From Auanema rhodensis (Eukaryota; Nematoda; Chromadorea; Rhabditida; Rhabditidae), in assembly GCA_964057225.1 (NCBI GenBank), contig OZ059899.1, forward strand, positions 3,472,001 through 3,536,000: a stretch of DNA of 64,000 bases, in the 5' to 3' direction. Under the pieces are notes generated by a model that saw only the letters and a list, made by a program, of their open reading frames with translations, searched no databases and had not been told where the DNA came from. A program made the translations under genes and the position numbers. Each line of letters begins with the position of its first letter. Position 1 is the stretch's first letter. Shown here piece by piece: positions 11,583 through 23,876 of the stretch.

Positions 11583-12989
11583 AACTAATTTTTGTATCAA
11601 GCGTTTTTCAATGTAGTATAGTGCATTCGATGCGGATTTTTAAGCTGCGTCGATCTGTGTTATCAGATTTGCGCTAGCTTAAAAATGCACCGAGATATCA
11701 ACTGATATAAGTTCACACTTATATCCTCGATTTTCACCCTGGAGAATTAATTTTTTCGTTGAATAACATTGTCCATTGTCTTTGCCTGGAAAAAAGGAAT
11801 CTAAAAACATCTACTTTTTGCTAAATTATTCTGAAATTTTTCGAAAAAATTTTTGTCAAAATGTTTTTGGAAGCAATGTTGAGTGTACATGGAAACTCAA
11901 CATACACTAATGCATCATTTTTCAAACGATCATAACTAATTTTTGTATTAAGCGTTTCTCAATGTAGTAAAGTGCATTCGATGCGGATTTCTAAGCTGCG
12001 TCGATCTGTGTTATCAGATTTGCGCTAGCTTAAAAATGCACCGAGATATCAACTGATATAAGTTCACACTTATATCCTCGATTTTCACCCTGGAGAATTA
12101 ATTTTTTCGTTGAATAACATTGTCCATCGTCTTTGCCTTGAAAAAAGGAATCTAAAAACATCTACTTTTTGCTAAATTATTCTGAAATTTTTCGAAAAAA
12201 TTTTTGTCAAAATGTTTTTGGAAGCAATGTTGAGTGTACATGGAAACTCAACATACACTAATGCATCATTTTTCAAACGATCATAACTAATTTTTGTATT
12301 AAGCGTTTCTCAATGTAGTAAAGTGCATTCGATGCGGATTTCTAAGCTGCGTCGATCTGTGTTATCAGATTTGCGCTAGCTTAAAAATGCACCGAGATAT
12401 CAACTGATATAAGTTCACACATATATACCCGATTTTCACCCTGAAGAATTAATTTTTTTGTTGAATAACATTGTCCATCGTCTTTGCCTTGAAAAAAGGA
12501 ATCTAAAAACATCTACTTTTTGCTAAATTATTTTGAAATTTTTCGAAAAAATTTTTGTCAAAATGTTTTTGGAAGCAATGTTGAGTGTACATGGAAACTC
12601 AACATACACTAATGCATCATTTTTCAAACGATCATAACTAATTTTTGTATTAAGCGTTTCTCAATGTAGTATAGTGCATTCGATGCGGATTTTTAAGCTG
12701 CGTCGATCTGTGTTATCAGATTTGCGCTAGCTTAAAAATGCACCGAGATATCAACTGATATAAGTTCACACTTATATCCTCGATCTTCACCCTGGAGAAT
12801 TAATTTTTTTTTCGTTGAATAACATTGTCCATCGTCTTTGCCTTGAAAAAAGGAATCTAAAAACATCTACTTTTTGCTAAATTATTCTGAAATTTTTCGA
12901 AAAAATTTTTGTCAAAATGTTTTTGGAAGCAATGTTGAGTGTACATGGAAACTCAACATACACTAATGCATCATTTTTCAAACGATCAT
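11583..12989 (+). repeat. 1407-bp four-monomer higher-order unit, copy B
   Basis: Monomers start at 11583, 11934, 12285 and 12636, in the same type order as the unit at 9825. A single GCCTGGA-type monomer (11232) separates it from copy A. A private change, GTCCATTGTC for GTCCATCGTC, marks its first monomer. The second monomer has AAAAAAGGA, as in copy C. Confidence 0.88.
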
Positions 12990-13694
12990 AACTAATTTTT
13001 GTATTAAGCGTTTCTCAATGTAGTAAAGTGCATTCGATGCGGATTTTCAAGCTGCGTCGATCTGTGTTATCAGATTTGCGCTTGCTTAAAAATGCACCGA
13101 GATATCAACTAATATAAGTTCACACTTATATCCTCGATTTTCACCCTGAAGAATTAATTTTTTCGTTGAATAACATTGTCCATCGTCTTTGCCTTGAAAA
13201 AACGAATCTAAAAACATTTACTTTTTGCTAAATTATTTTGAAATTTTTCGAAAAAATTTTTGTCAAAATGTTTTTGGAAGCAATGTTGAGTGTACATGGA
13301 AACTCAACATACACTAATGCATCATTTTTCAAACGATCATAACTAATTTTTGTATTAAGCGTTTCTCAATGTAGTATAGTGCATTCGATGCGGATTTTTA
13401 AGCTGCGTCGATCTGTGTTATCAGATTTGCGCTAGCTTAAAAATGCACCGAGATATCAACTGATATAAGTTCACACTTATATCCTCGATCTTCACCCTGG
13501 AGAATTAATTTTTTTTTCGTTGAATAACATTGTCCATCGTCTTTGCCTTGAAAAAAGGAATCTAAAAACATCTACTTTTTGCTAAATTATTCTGAAATTT
13601 TTCGAAAAAATTTTTGTCAAAATGTTTTTGGAAGCAATGTTGAGTGTACATGGAAACTCAACATACACTAATGCATCATTTTTCAAACGATCAT

Positions 13695-15101
13695 AACTAA
13701 TTTTTGTATCAAGCGTTTTTCAATGTAGTATAGTGCATTCGATGCGGATTTTTAAGCTGCGTCGATCTGTGTTATCAGATTTGCGCTAGCTTAAAAATGC
13801 ACCGAGATATCAACTGATATAAGTTCACACTTATATCCTCGATTTTCACCCTGGAGAATTAATTTTTTCGTTGAATAACATTGTCCATCGTCTTTGCCTG
13901 GAAAAAAGGAATCTAAAAACATCTACTTTTTGCTAAATTATTCTGAAATTTTTCGAAAAAATTTTTGTCAAAATGTTTTTGGAAGCAATGTTGAGTGTAC
14001 ATGGAAACTCAACATACACTAATGCATCATTTTTCAAACGATCATAACTAATTTTTGTATTAAGCGTTTCTCAATGTAGTAAAGTGCATTCGATGCGGAT
14101 TTCTAAGCTGCGTCGATCTGTGTTATCAGATTTGCGCTAGCTTAAAAATGCACCGAGATATCAACTGATATAAGTTCACACTTATATCCTCGATTTTCAC
14201 CCTGGAGAATTAATTTTTTCGTTGAATAACATTGTCCATCGTCTTTGCCTTGAAAAAAGGAATCTAAAAACATCTACTTTTTGCTAAATTATTCTGAAAT
14301 TTTTCGAAAAAATTTTTGTCAAAATGTTTTTGGAAGCAATGTTGAGTGTACATGGAAACTCAACATACACTAATGCATCATTTTTCAAACGATCATAACT
14401 AATTTTTGTATTAAGCGTTTCTCAATGTAGTAAAGTGCATTCGATGCGGATTTCTAAGCTGCGTCGATCTGTGTTATCAGATTTGCGCTAGCTTAAAAAT
14501 GCACCGAGATATCAACTGATATAAGTTCACACATATATACCCGATTTTCACCCTGAAGAATTAATTTTTTTGTTGAATAACATTGTCCATCGTCTTTGCC
14601 TTGAAAAAAGGAATCTAAAAACATCTACTTTTTGCTAAATTATTTTGAAATTTTTCGAAAAAATTTTTGTCAAAATGTTTTTGGAAGCAATGTTGAGTGT
14701 ACATGGAAACTCAACATACACTAATGCATCATTTTTCAAACGATCATAACTAATTTTTGTATTAAGCGTTTCTCAATGTAGTATAGTGCATTCGATGCGG
14801 ATTTTTAAGCTGCGTCGATCTGTGTTATCAGATTTGCGCTAGCTTAAAAATGCACCGAGATATCAACTGATATAAGTTCACACTTATATCCTCGATCTTC
14901 ACCCTGGAGAATTAATTTTTTTTTCGTTGAATAACATTGTCCATCGTCTTTGCCTTGAAAAAAGGAATCTAAAAACATCTACTTTTTGCTAAATTATTCT
15001 GAAATTTTTCGAAAAAATTTTTGTCAAAATGTTTTTGGAAGCAATGTTGAGTGTACATGGAAACTCAACATACACTAATGCATCATTTTTCAAACGATCA
15101 T
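13695..15101 (+). repeat. 1407-bp four-monomer higher-order unit, copy C
   Basis: Monomers start at 13695, 14046, 14397 and 14748, with the same order and the same 1407-bp length as the units at 9825 and 11583. Between copies B and C lie a CGCTTGCTT monomer (12990) and an extra nine-T monomer (13341), so the fourth type also exists outside the unit. Confidence 0.88.
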
Positions 15102-17266
15102 AACTAATTTTTGTATTAAGCGTTTCTCAATGTAGTAAAGTGCATTCGATGCGGATTTCTAAGCTGCGTCGATCTGTGTTATCAGATTTGCGCTAGCTTA
15201 AAAATGCACCGAGATATCAACTAATATAAGTTCACACTTATATCCTCGATTTTCACCCTGAAGAATTAATTTTTTCGTTGAATAACATTGTCCATCGTCT
15301 TTGCCTTGAAAAAACGAATCTAAAAACATTTACTTTTTGCTAAATTATTTTGAAATTTTTCGAAAAAATTTTTGTCAAAATGTTTTTGGAAGCAATGTTG
15401 AGTGTACATGGAAACTCAACATACACTAATGCATCATTTTTCAAACGATCATAACTAATTTTTGTATTAAGCGTTTCTCAATGTAGTATAGTGCATTCGA
15501 TGCGGATTTTCAAGCTGCGTCGATCTGTGTTATCAGATTTGCGCTTGCTTAAAAATGCACCGAGATATCAACTAATATAAGTTCACACTTATATCCTCGA
15601 TTTTCACCCTGAAGAATTAATTTTTTCGTTGAATAACATTGTCCATCGTCTTTGCCTTGAAAAAACGAATCTAAAAACATTTACTTTTTGCTAAATTATT
15701 TTGAAATTTTTCGAAAAAATTTTTGTCAAAATGTTTTTGGAAGCAATGTTGAGTGTACATGGAAACTCAACATACACTAATGCATCATTTTTCAAACGAT
15801 CATAACTAATTTTTGTATTAAGCGTTTCTCAATGTAGTAAAGTGCATTCGATGCGGATTTCTAAGCTGCGTCGATCTGTGTTATCAGATTTGCGCTAGCT
15901 TAAAAATGCACCGAGATATCAACTAATATAAGTTCACACTTATATCCTCGATTTTCACCCTGAAGAATTAATTTTTTCGTTAAATAACATTGTCCATCGT
16001 CTTTGCCTTAAAAAAACGAATCTAAAAACATTTACTTTTTGCTAAATTATTTTGAAATTTTTCGAAAAAATTTTTGTCAAAATGTTTTTGGAAGCAATGT
16101 TGAGTGTACATGGAAACTCAACATACACTAATGCATCATTTTTCAAACGATCATAACTAATTTTTGTATTAAGCGTTTCTCAATGTAGTATAGTGCATTC
16201 GATGCGGATTTTTAAGCTGCGTCGATCTGTGTTATCAGATTTGCGCTAGCTTAAAAATGCACCGAGATATCAACTGATATAAGTTCACACTTATATCCCC
16301 GATTTTCACCCTGGAGAATTAATTTTTTCGTTGAATAACATTGTCCATCGTCTTTGCCTTGAAAAAAGGAATCTAAAAACATCTACTTTTTGCTAAATTA
16401 TTTTGAAATTTTTCGAAAAAATTTTTGTCAAAATGTTTTTGGAAGCAATGTTGAGTGTACATGGAAACTCAACATACACTAATGCATCATTTTTCAAACG
16501 ATCATAACTAATTTTTGTATTAAGCGTTTCTCAATGTAGTATAGTGCATTCGATGCGGATTTTTAAGCTGCGTCGATCTGTGTTATCAGATTTGCGCTAG
16601 CTTAAAAATGCACCGAGATATCAACTGATATAAGTTCACACTTATATCCTCGATTTTCACCCTGGAGAATTAATTTTTTCGTTGAATAACATTGTCCATC
16701 GTCTTTGCCTTGAAAAAAGGAATCTAAAAACATCTACTTTTTGCTAAATTATTTTGAAATTTTTCGAAAAAATTTTTGTCAAAATGTTTTTGGAAGCAAT
16801 GTTGAGTGTACATGGAAACTCAACATACACTAATGCATCATTTTTCAAACGATCATAACTAATTTTTGTATTAAGCGTTTCTCAATGTAGTAAAGTGCAT
16901 TCGATGCGGATTTCTAAGCTGCGTCGATCTGTGTTATCAGATTTGCGCTAGCTTAAAAATGCACCGAGATATCAACTGATATAAGTTCACACTTATATCC
17001 TCGATTTTCACCCTGAAGAATTGATTTTTTCGTTGAATAACATTGTCTATCGTCTTTGCCTTGAAAAATGGAATCTAAAAACATCTACTTTTTGCTAAAT
17101 TATTTTGAAATTTTTCGAAAAAATTTTTGTCAAAATGTTTTTGGAAGCAATGTTGAGTGTACATGGAAACTCAACATACACTAATGCATAATTTTTCAAA
17201 CGATCATAACTAATTTTTGTATTAAGCGTTTCTCAATGTAGTATAGTGCATTCGATACGGATTTTT

Positions 17267-17272
17267 AAGCTT
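17267..17272. other. First HindIII-type variant (AAGCTT)
   Basis: The usual AAGCTGCGTCG becomes AAGCTTCGTCG, which creates a HindIII site and removes one CpG and the GCG/CGC pair of the dyad. I see no AAGCTTCG copy in the first 17.2 kb. From 18963 onward it is frequent, and at 54406-61425 it is nearly universal. It is a convenient marker of array zonation. Confidence 0.9.
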
Positions 17273-17690
17273 CGTCGATCTGTGTTATCAGATTTGCGCT
17301 AGCTTAAAAATGCACCGAGTTATCAACTGATATAAGTTCACACTTATATCCTCGATTTTCACCCTGAAGAATTAATTTTTTCGTTGAATAACATTGTCCA
17401 TCGTCTTTGCCTTGAAAAATGGAATCTAAAAACATCTACTTTTTGCTAAATTATTTTGAAATTTTTCGAAAAAATTTTTGTCAAAATGTTTTTGGAAGCA
17501 ATGTTGAGTGTACATGGAAACTCAACATACACTAATGCATCATTTTTCAAACGATCATAACTAATTTTTGTATTAAGCGTTTCTCAATGTAGTATAGTGC
17601 ATTCGATGCGGATTTTCAAGCTGCGTCGATCTGTGTTATCAGATTTGCGCTAGCTTAAAAATGCACCGAGATATCAACTGATATAAGTTC

Positions 17691-17705
17691 ACACATATAT
17701 ACCCG
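17691..17705 (+). repeat. ACCCG haplotype: three linked substitutions (representative)
   Basis: The usual ACACTTATATCCTCG reads ACACATATATACCCG here: T to A at 17695, C to A at 17701 and T to C at 17703. In every copy where I saw this, all three changes occur together; by eye it is in about 30 of 182 monomers, from 8071 to 62479. It abolishes the GATATAAG/CTTATATC palindrome. Linkage within nine bases points to copying of one founder block by conversion or amplification. Confidence 0.9.
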
Positions 17706-18962
17706 ATTTTCACCCTGAAGAATTAATTTTTTCGTTGAATAACCTTGTCCATCGTCTTTGCCTTGAAAAATGGAATCTAAAAACATCTACTTTTTGCTAA
17801 ATTATTTTGAAATTTTTCGAAAAAATTTTTGTCAAAATGTTTTTGGAAGCAATGTTGAGTGTACATGGAAACTCAACATACACTAATGCATCATTTTTCA
17901 AACGATCATAACTAATTTTTGTATTAAGCGTTTCTCAATGTAGTATAGTGCATTCGATGCGGATTTTCAAGCTGCGTCGATCTGTGTTATCAGATTTGCG
18001 CTAGCTTAAAAATGCACCGAGATATCAACTGATATAAGTTCACACATATATACCCGATTTTCACCCTGAAGAATTAATTTTTTCGTTGAATAACCTTGTC
18101 CATCGTCTTTGCCTTGAAAAATGGAATCTAAAAACATCTACTTTTTGCTAAATTATTTTGAAATTTTTCGAAAAAATTTTTGTCAAAATGTTTTTGGAAG
18201 CAATGTTGAGTGTACATGGAAACTCAACATACACTAATGCATCATTTTTCAAACGATCATAACTAATTTTTGTATTAAGCTTTTCTCAATGTAGTATAGT
18301 GCATTCGATGCGGATTTTCAAGCTGCGTCGATCTGTGTTATCAGATTTGCGCTAGCTTAAAAATGCACCGAGATATCAACTGATATAAGTTCACACATAT
18401 ATACCCGATTTTCACCCTGAAGAATTAATTTTTTCGTTGAATAACATTGTCCATCGTCTTTGCCTTGAAAAATGGAATCTAAGAACATCTACTTTTTGCT
18501 AAATTATTTTGAAATTTTTCGAAAAAATTTTTGTCAAAATGTTTTTGGAAGCAATGTTGAGTGTACATGGAAACTCAACATACACTAATGCATCATTTTT
18601 CAAACGCTCATAACTAATTTTTGTATCAAGTGTTTCTCAATGTAGTATAGTGCATTCGATGCGGATTTTTAAGCTGCGTCGATCTGTGTTATCAGATTTG
18701 CGCTAGCTTAAAAAAGCACCGAGATATCAACTGATATAAGTTCACACTTATATCCTCGATTTTCACCCTGAAGAATTAATTTTTTCGTTGAATAACATTG
18801 TCCATCGTCTTTGCCTTGAAAAATGAAATCTAAAAACATTTACTTTTTGCTAAATTATTTTGAAATTTTTCGAAAAAATTTTTGTCAAAATGTTTTTGGA
18901 AGCAATGTTGAGTGTACATGGAAACTCAACATACACTAATGCATAATTTTTCAAACGATCAT

Positions 18963-21770
18963 AACTAATTTTTGTATTAAGCGTTTCTCAATGTAGTATA
19001 GTGCATTCGATGCGGATTTTTAAGCTTCGTCGATCTGTGTTATCAGATTTGCGCTAGCTTAAAAATGCACCGAGATATCAACTGATATAAGTTCACACTT
19101 ATATCCTCGATTTTCACCCTGAAGAATTAATTTTTTCGTTGAAAAACATTGTCCATCGTCTTTGCCTTGAAAAATGGAATCTTAAAACATCTATTTTTTG
19201 CTAAATTATTTTGAAATTTTTCGAAAAAATTTTTGTCAAAATGTTTTTGGAAGCAATGTTGAGTGTACATGGAAACTCAACATACACTAATGCATCATTT
19301 TTCAAACGATCATAACTAATTTTTGTATCAAGTGTTTCTCAATGTAGTATAGTGCATTCGATGCGGATTTTTAAGCTGCGTCGATCTGTGTTATCAGATT
19401 TGCGCTAGCTTAAAAAAGCACCGAGATATCAACTGATATAAGTTCACACTTATATCCTCGATTTTCACCCTGAAGAATTAATTTTTTCGTTGAATAACAT
19501 TGTCCATCGTCTTTGCCTTGAAAAATGGAATCTAAAAACATCTACTTTTTGCTAAATTATTTTGAAATTTTTCGAAAAAATTTTTGTCAAAATGTTTTTG
19601 GAAGCAATGTTGAGTGTACATGGAAACTCAACATACACTAATGCATCATTTTTCAAACGATCATAACTAATTTTTGTATCAAGTGTTTCTCAATGTAGTA
19701 TAGTGCATTCGATGCGGATTTTTAAGCTGCGTCGATCTGTGTTATCAGATTTGCGCTAGCTTAAAAATGCACCGAGATATCAACTGATATAAGTTCACAC
19801 TTATATCCTCGATTTTCACCCTGAAGAATTAATTTTTTCGTTGAATAACATTGTCCATCGTCTTTGCCTTGAAAAAAAGAATCTAAAAACATCTACTTTT
19901 TGCTAAATTATTTTGAAATTTTTCGAAAAAATTTTTGTCAAAATGTTTTTGGAAGCAATGTTGAGTGTACATGGAAACTCAACATACACTAATGCATCAT
20001 TTTTCAAACGATCATAACTAATTTTTGTATCAAGTGTTTCTCAATGTAGTATAGTGCATTCGATGCGGATTTTTAAGCTGCGTCGATCTGTGTTATCAGA
20101 TTTGCGCTAGCTTAAAAAAGCACCGAGATATCAACTGATATAAGTTCACACTTATATCCTCGATTTTCACCCTGAAGAATTAATTTTTTCGTTGAATAAC
20201 ATTGTCCATCGTCTTTGCCTTGAAAAATGGAATCTAAAAACATCTACTTTTTGCTAAATTATTTTGAAATTTTTCGAAAAAATTTTTGTCAAAATGTTTT
20301 TGGAAGCAATGTTGAGTGTACATGGAAACTCAACATACACTAATGCATAATTTTTCAAACGATCATAACTAATTTTTGTATTAAGCGTTTCTCAATGTAG
20401 TATAGTGCATTCGATGCGGATTTTTAAGCTTCGTCGATCTGTGTTATCAGATTTGCGCTAGCTTAAAAATGCACCGAGATATCAACTGATATAAGTTCAC
20501 ACTTATATCCTCGATTTTCACCCTGAAGAATTAATTTTTTCGTTGAAAAACATTGTCCATCGTCTTTGCCTTGAAAAATGGAATCTTAAAACATCTATTT
20601 TTTGCTAAATTATTTTGAAATTTTTCGAAAAAATTTTTGTCAAAATGTTTTTGGAAGCAATGTTGAGTGTACATGGAAACTCAACATACACTAATGCATC
20701 ATTTTTCAAACGATCATAACTAATTTTTGTATCAAGTGTTTCTCAATGTAGTATAGTGCATTCGATGCGGATTTTTAAGCTGCGTCGATCTGTGTTATCA
20801 GATTTGCGCTAGCTTAAAAAAGCACCGAGATATCAACTGATATAAGTTCACACTTATATCCTCGATTTTCACCCTGAAGAATTAATTTTTTCGTTGAATA
20901 ACATTGTCCATCGTCTTTGCCTTGAAAAATGGAATCTAAAAACATCTACTTTTTGCTAAATTATTTTGAAATTTTTCGAAAAAATTTTTGTCAAAATGTT
21001 TTTGGAAGCAATGTTGAGTGTACATGGAAACTCAACATACACTAATGCATCATTTTTCAAACGATCATAACTAATTTTTGTATCAAGTGTTTCTCAATGT
21101 AGTATAGTGCATTCGATGCGGATTTTTAAGCTGCGTCGATCTGTGTTATCAGATTTGCGCTAGCTTAAAAATGCACCGAGATATCAACTGATATAAGTTC
21201 ACACTTATATCCTCGATTTTCACCCTGAAGAATTAATTTTTTCGTTGAATAACATTGTCCATCGTCTTTGCCTTGAAAAAAAGAATCTAAAAACATCTAC
21301 TTTTTGCTAAATTATTTTGAAATTTTTCGAAAAAATTTTTGTCAAAATGTTTTTGGAAGCAATGTTGAGTGTACATGGAAACTCAACATACACTAATGCA
21401 TCATTTTTCAAACGATCATAACTAATTTTTGTATCAAGTGTTTCTCAATGTAGTATAGTGCATTCGATGCGGATTTTTAAGCTGCGTCGATCTGTGTTAT
21501 CAGATTTGCGCTAGCTTAAAAAAGCACCGAGATATCAACTGATATAAGTTCACACTTATATCCTCGATTTTCACCCTGAAGAATTAATTTTTTCGTTGAA
21601 TAACATTGTCCATCGTCTTTGCCTTGAAAAATGGAATCTAAAAACATCTACTTTTTGCTAAATTATTTTGAAATTTTTCGAAAAAATTTTTGTCAAAATG
21701 TTTTTGGAAGCAATGTTGAGTGTACATGGAAACTCAACATACACTAATGCATCATTTTTCGAACGATCAT
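18963..21770 (+). repeat. Tandem pair of 1404-bp four-monomer units
   Basis: The copies are 18963-20366 and 20367-21770. Order: HindIII-type with GAAAAACATTG, CTTAAAAC and CTATTTTTT; AAAAAAGCACC; AAAAAAAGA; AAAAAAGCACC. GAAAAACATTG and CTATTTTTT together occur only in the two leading monomers within this zone, which anchors the pairing. The second copy ends TTCGAACGATC, leading into the first ACTTATTT monomer. Confidence 0.85.
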
Positions 21771-22472
21771 AACTTATTTTTGTATCAAGCGTTTTTCAAT
21801 GTAGTATAGTGCATTCGATGCGGATTTTTAAGCTGCGTCGATCTGTGTTATCAGATTTGCGCTAGCTTAAAAATGCACCGAGATATCAACTGATATAAGT
21901 TCACACTTATATCCTCGATTTTCACCCTGAAGAATTAATTTTTTCGTTGAATAACATTGTCCATCGTCTTTGCCTTGAAAAATGGAATCTAAAAACATCT
22001 ACTTTTTGCTAAATTATTTTGAAATTTTTCGAAAAAATTTTTGTCAAAATGTTTTTGGAAGCAATGTTGAGTGTACATGGAAACTCAACATACACTAATG
22101 CATCATTTTTCAAACGATCATAACTAATTTTTGTATCAAGTGTTTCTCAATGTAGTATAGTGCATTCGATGCGGATTTTTAAGCTTCGTCGATCTGTGTT
22201 ATCAGATTTGCGCTAGCTTAAAAATGCACCGAGATATCAACTGATATAAGTTCACACTTATATCCTCGATTTTCACCCTGAAGAATTAATTTTTTCGTTG
22301 AATAACATTGTCCATCGTCTTTGCCTTGAAAAATGGAATCTAAAAACATCTACTTTTTGCTAAATTATTTTGAAATTTTTCGAAAAAATTTTTGTCAAAA
22401 TGTTTTTGGAAGCAATGTTGAGTGTACATGGAAACTCAACATACACTAATGCATCATTTTTCAAACGATCAT

Positions 22473-23876
22473 AACTTATTTTTGTATCAAGCGTTTTTCA
22501 ATGTAGTATAGTGCATTCGATGCGGATTTTTAAGCTGCGTCGATCTGTGTTATCAGATTTGCGCTAGCTTAAAAATGCACCGAGATATCAACTGATATAA
22601 GTTCACACTTATATCCTCGATTTTCACCCTGAAGAATTAATTTTTTCGTTGAATAACATTGTCCATCGTCTTTGCCTTGAAAAATGGAATCTAAAAACAT
22701 CTACTTTTTGCTAAATTATTTTGAAATTTTTCGAAAAAATTTTTGTCAAAATGTTTTTGGAAGCAATGTTGAGTGTACATGGAAACTCAACATACACTAA
22801 TGCATCATTTTTCAAACGATCATAACTAATTTTTGTATCAAGTGTTTCTCAATGTAGTATAGTGCATTCGATGCGGATTTTTAAGCTGCGTCGATCTGTG
22901 TTATCAGATTTGCGCTAGCTTAAAAAAGCACCGAGATATCAACTGATATAAGTTCACACTTATATCCTCGATTTTCACCCTGAAGAATTAATTTTTTCGT
23001 TGAATAACATTGTCCATCGTCTTTGCCTTGAAAAATGGAATCTAAAAACATCTACTTTTTGCTAAATTATTTTGAAATTTTTCGAAAAAATTTTTGTCAA
23101 AATGTTTTTGGAAGCAATGTTGAGTGTACATGGAAACTCAACATACACTAATGCATCATTTTTCAAACGATCATAACTTATTTTTGTATCAAGCGTTTTT
23201 CAATGTAGTATAGTGCATTCGATGCGGATTTTTAAGCTGCGTCGATCTGTGTTATCAGATTTGCGCTAGCTTAAAAATGCACCGAGATATCAACTGATAT
23301 AAGTTCACACTTATATCCTCGATTTTCACCCTGAAGAATTAATTTTTTCGTTGAATAACATTGTCCATCGTCTTTGCCTTGAAAAATGGAATCTAAAAAC
23401 ATCTACTTTTTGCTAAATTATTTTGAAATTTTTCGAAAAAATTTTTGTCAAAATGTTTTTGGAAGCAATGTTGAGTGTACATGGAAACTCAACATACACT
23501 AATGCATCATTTTTCAAACGATCATAACTAATTTTTGTATCAAGTGTTTCTCAATGTAGTATAGTGCATTCGATGCGGATTTTTAAGCTGCGTCGATCTG
23601 TGTTATCAGATTTGCGCTAGCTTAAAAAAGCACCGAGATATCAACTGATATAAGTTCACACTTATATCCTCGATTTTCACCCTGAAGAATTAATTTTTTC
23701 GTTGAATAACATTGTCCATCGTCTTTGCCTTGAAAAATGGAATCTAAAAACATCTACTTTTTGCTAAATTATTTTGAAATTTTTCGAAAAAATTTTTGTC
23801 AAAATGTTTTTGGAAGCAATGTTGAGTGTACATGGAAACTCAACATACACTAATGCATAATTTTTCAAACGATCAT
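22473..23876 (+). repeat. Tandem pair of 702-bp dimers
   Basis: An ACTTATTT/TCAAGCGTTTTTC monomer alternates with a TCAAGTG/AAAAAAGCACC monomer at 22473-23174 and 23175-23876. The second copy ends in CATAATTTTT rather than CATCATTTTT. Confidence 0.75.

Larger units (their letters stand above)
8071..16856 (+). repeat. Zone 3: AAAAAAGGA / CTGGAG / GTAAAG-type monomers (copies 24-48)
   Basis: In this zone AAAAATGG is replaced by AAAAAAGGA, AAAAAACGA or AAAAAAAGA in every copy. CTGAAG is often CTGGAG, GTATAG is often GTAAAG, and GATTTTTAAG is often GATTTCTAAG. The four monomers with a T run of nine instead of six are confined here. A subgroup (12990, 15102, 15453, 15804) shares ACTAATATAAG and ACATTTA. 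Two of those (12990, 15453) also have CGCTTGCTT, which destroys the NheI site. The zone holds a four-monomer higher-order repeat. Confidence 0.9.
16857..18611 (+). repeat. Zone 4: transition (copies 49-53)
   Basis: AAAAATGG returns. The copy at 16857 mixes GTAAAG/TTTCTAAG from zone 3 with GAATTGATT and GTCTATC, which are otherwise typical of 29-42 kb, so it is a mosaic. The copy at 17208 is the first with AAGCTTCG (HindIII site 17267-17272) and has GATACGG and CGAGTTATC, the latter removing the EcoRV site. Copies 17559, 17910 and 18261 are TTTTCAAG/ACCCG types. Confidence 0.8.

Noticed and set aside
17692-17702. TATATA in the ACCCG haplotype as a promoter TATA box
   Set aside because: In AT-rich DNA this string is expected by chance, it is absent from most copies, and no transcript start or gene lies downstream.
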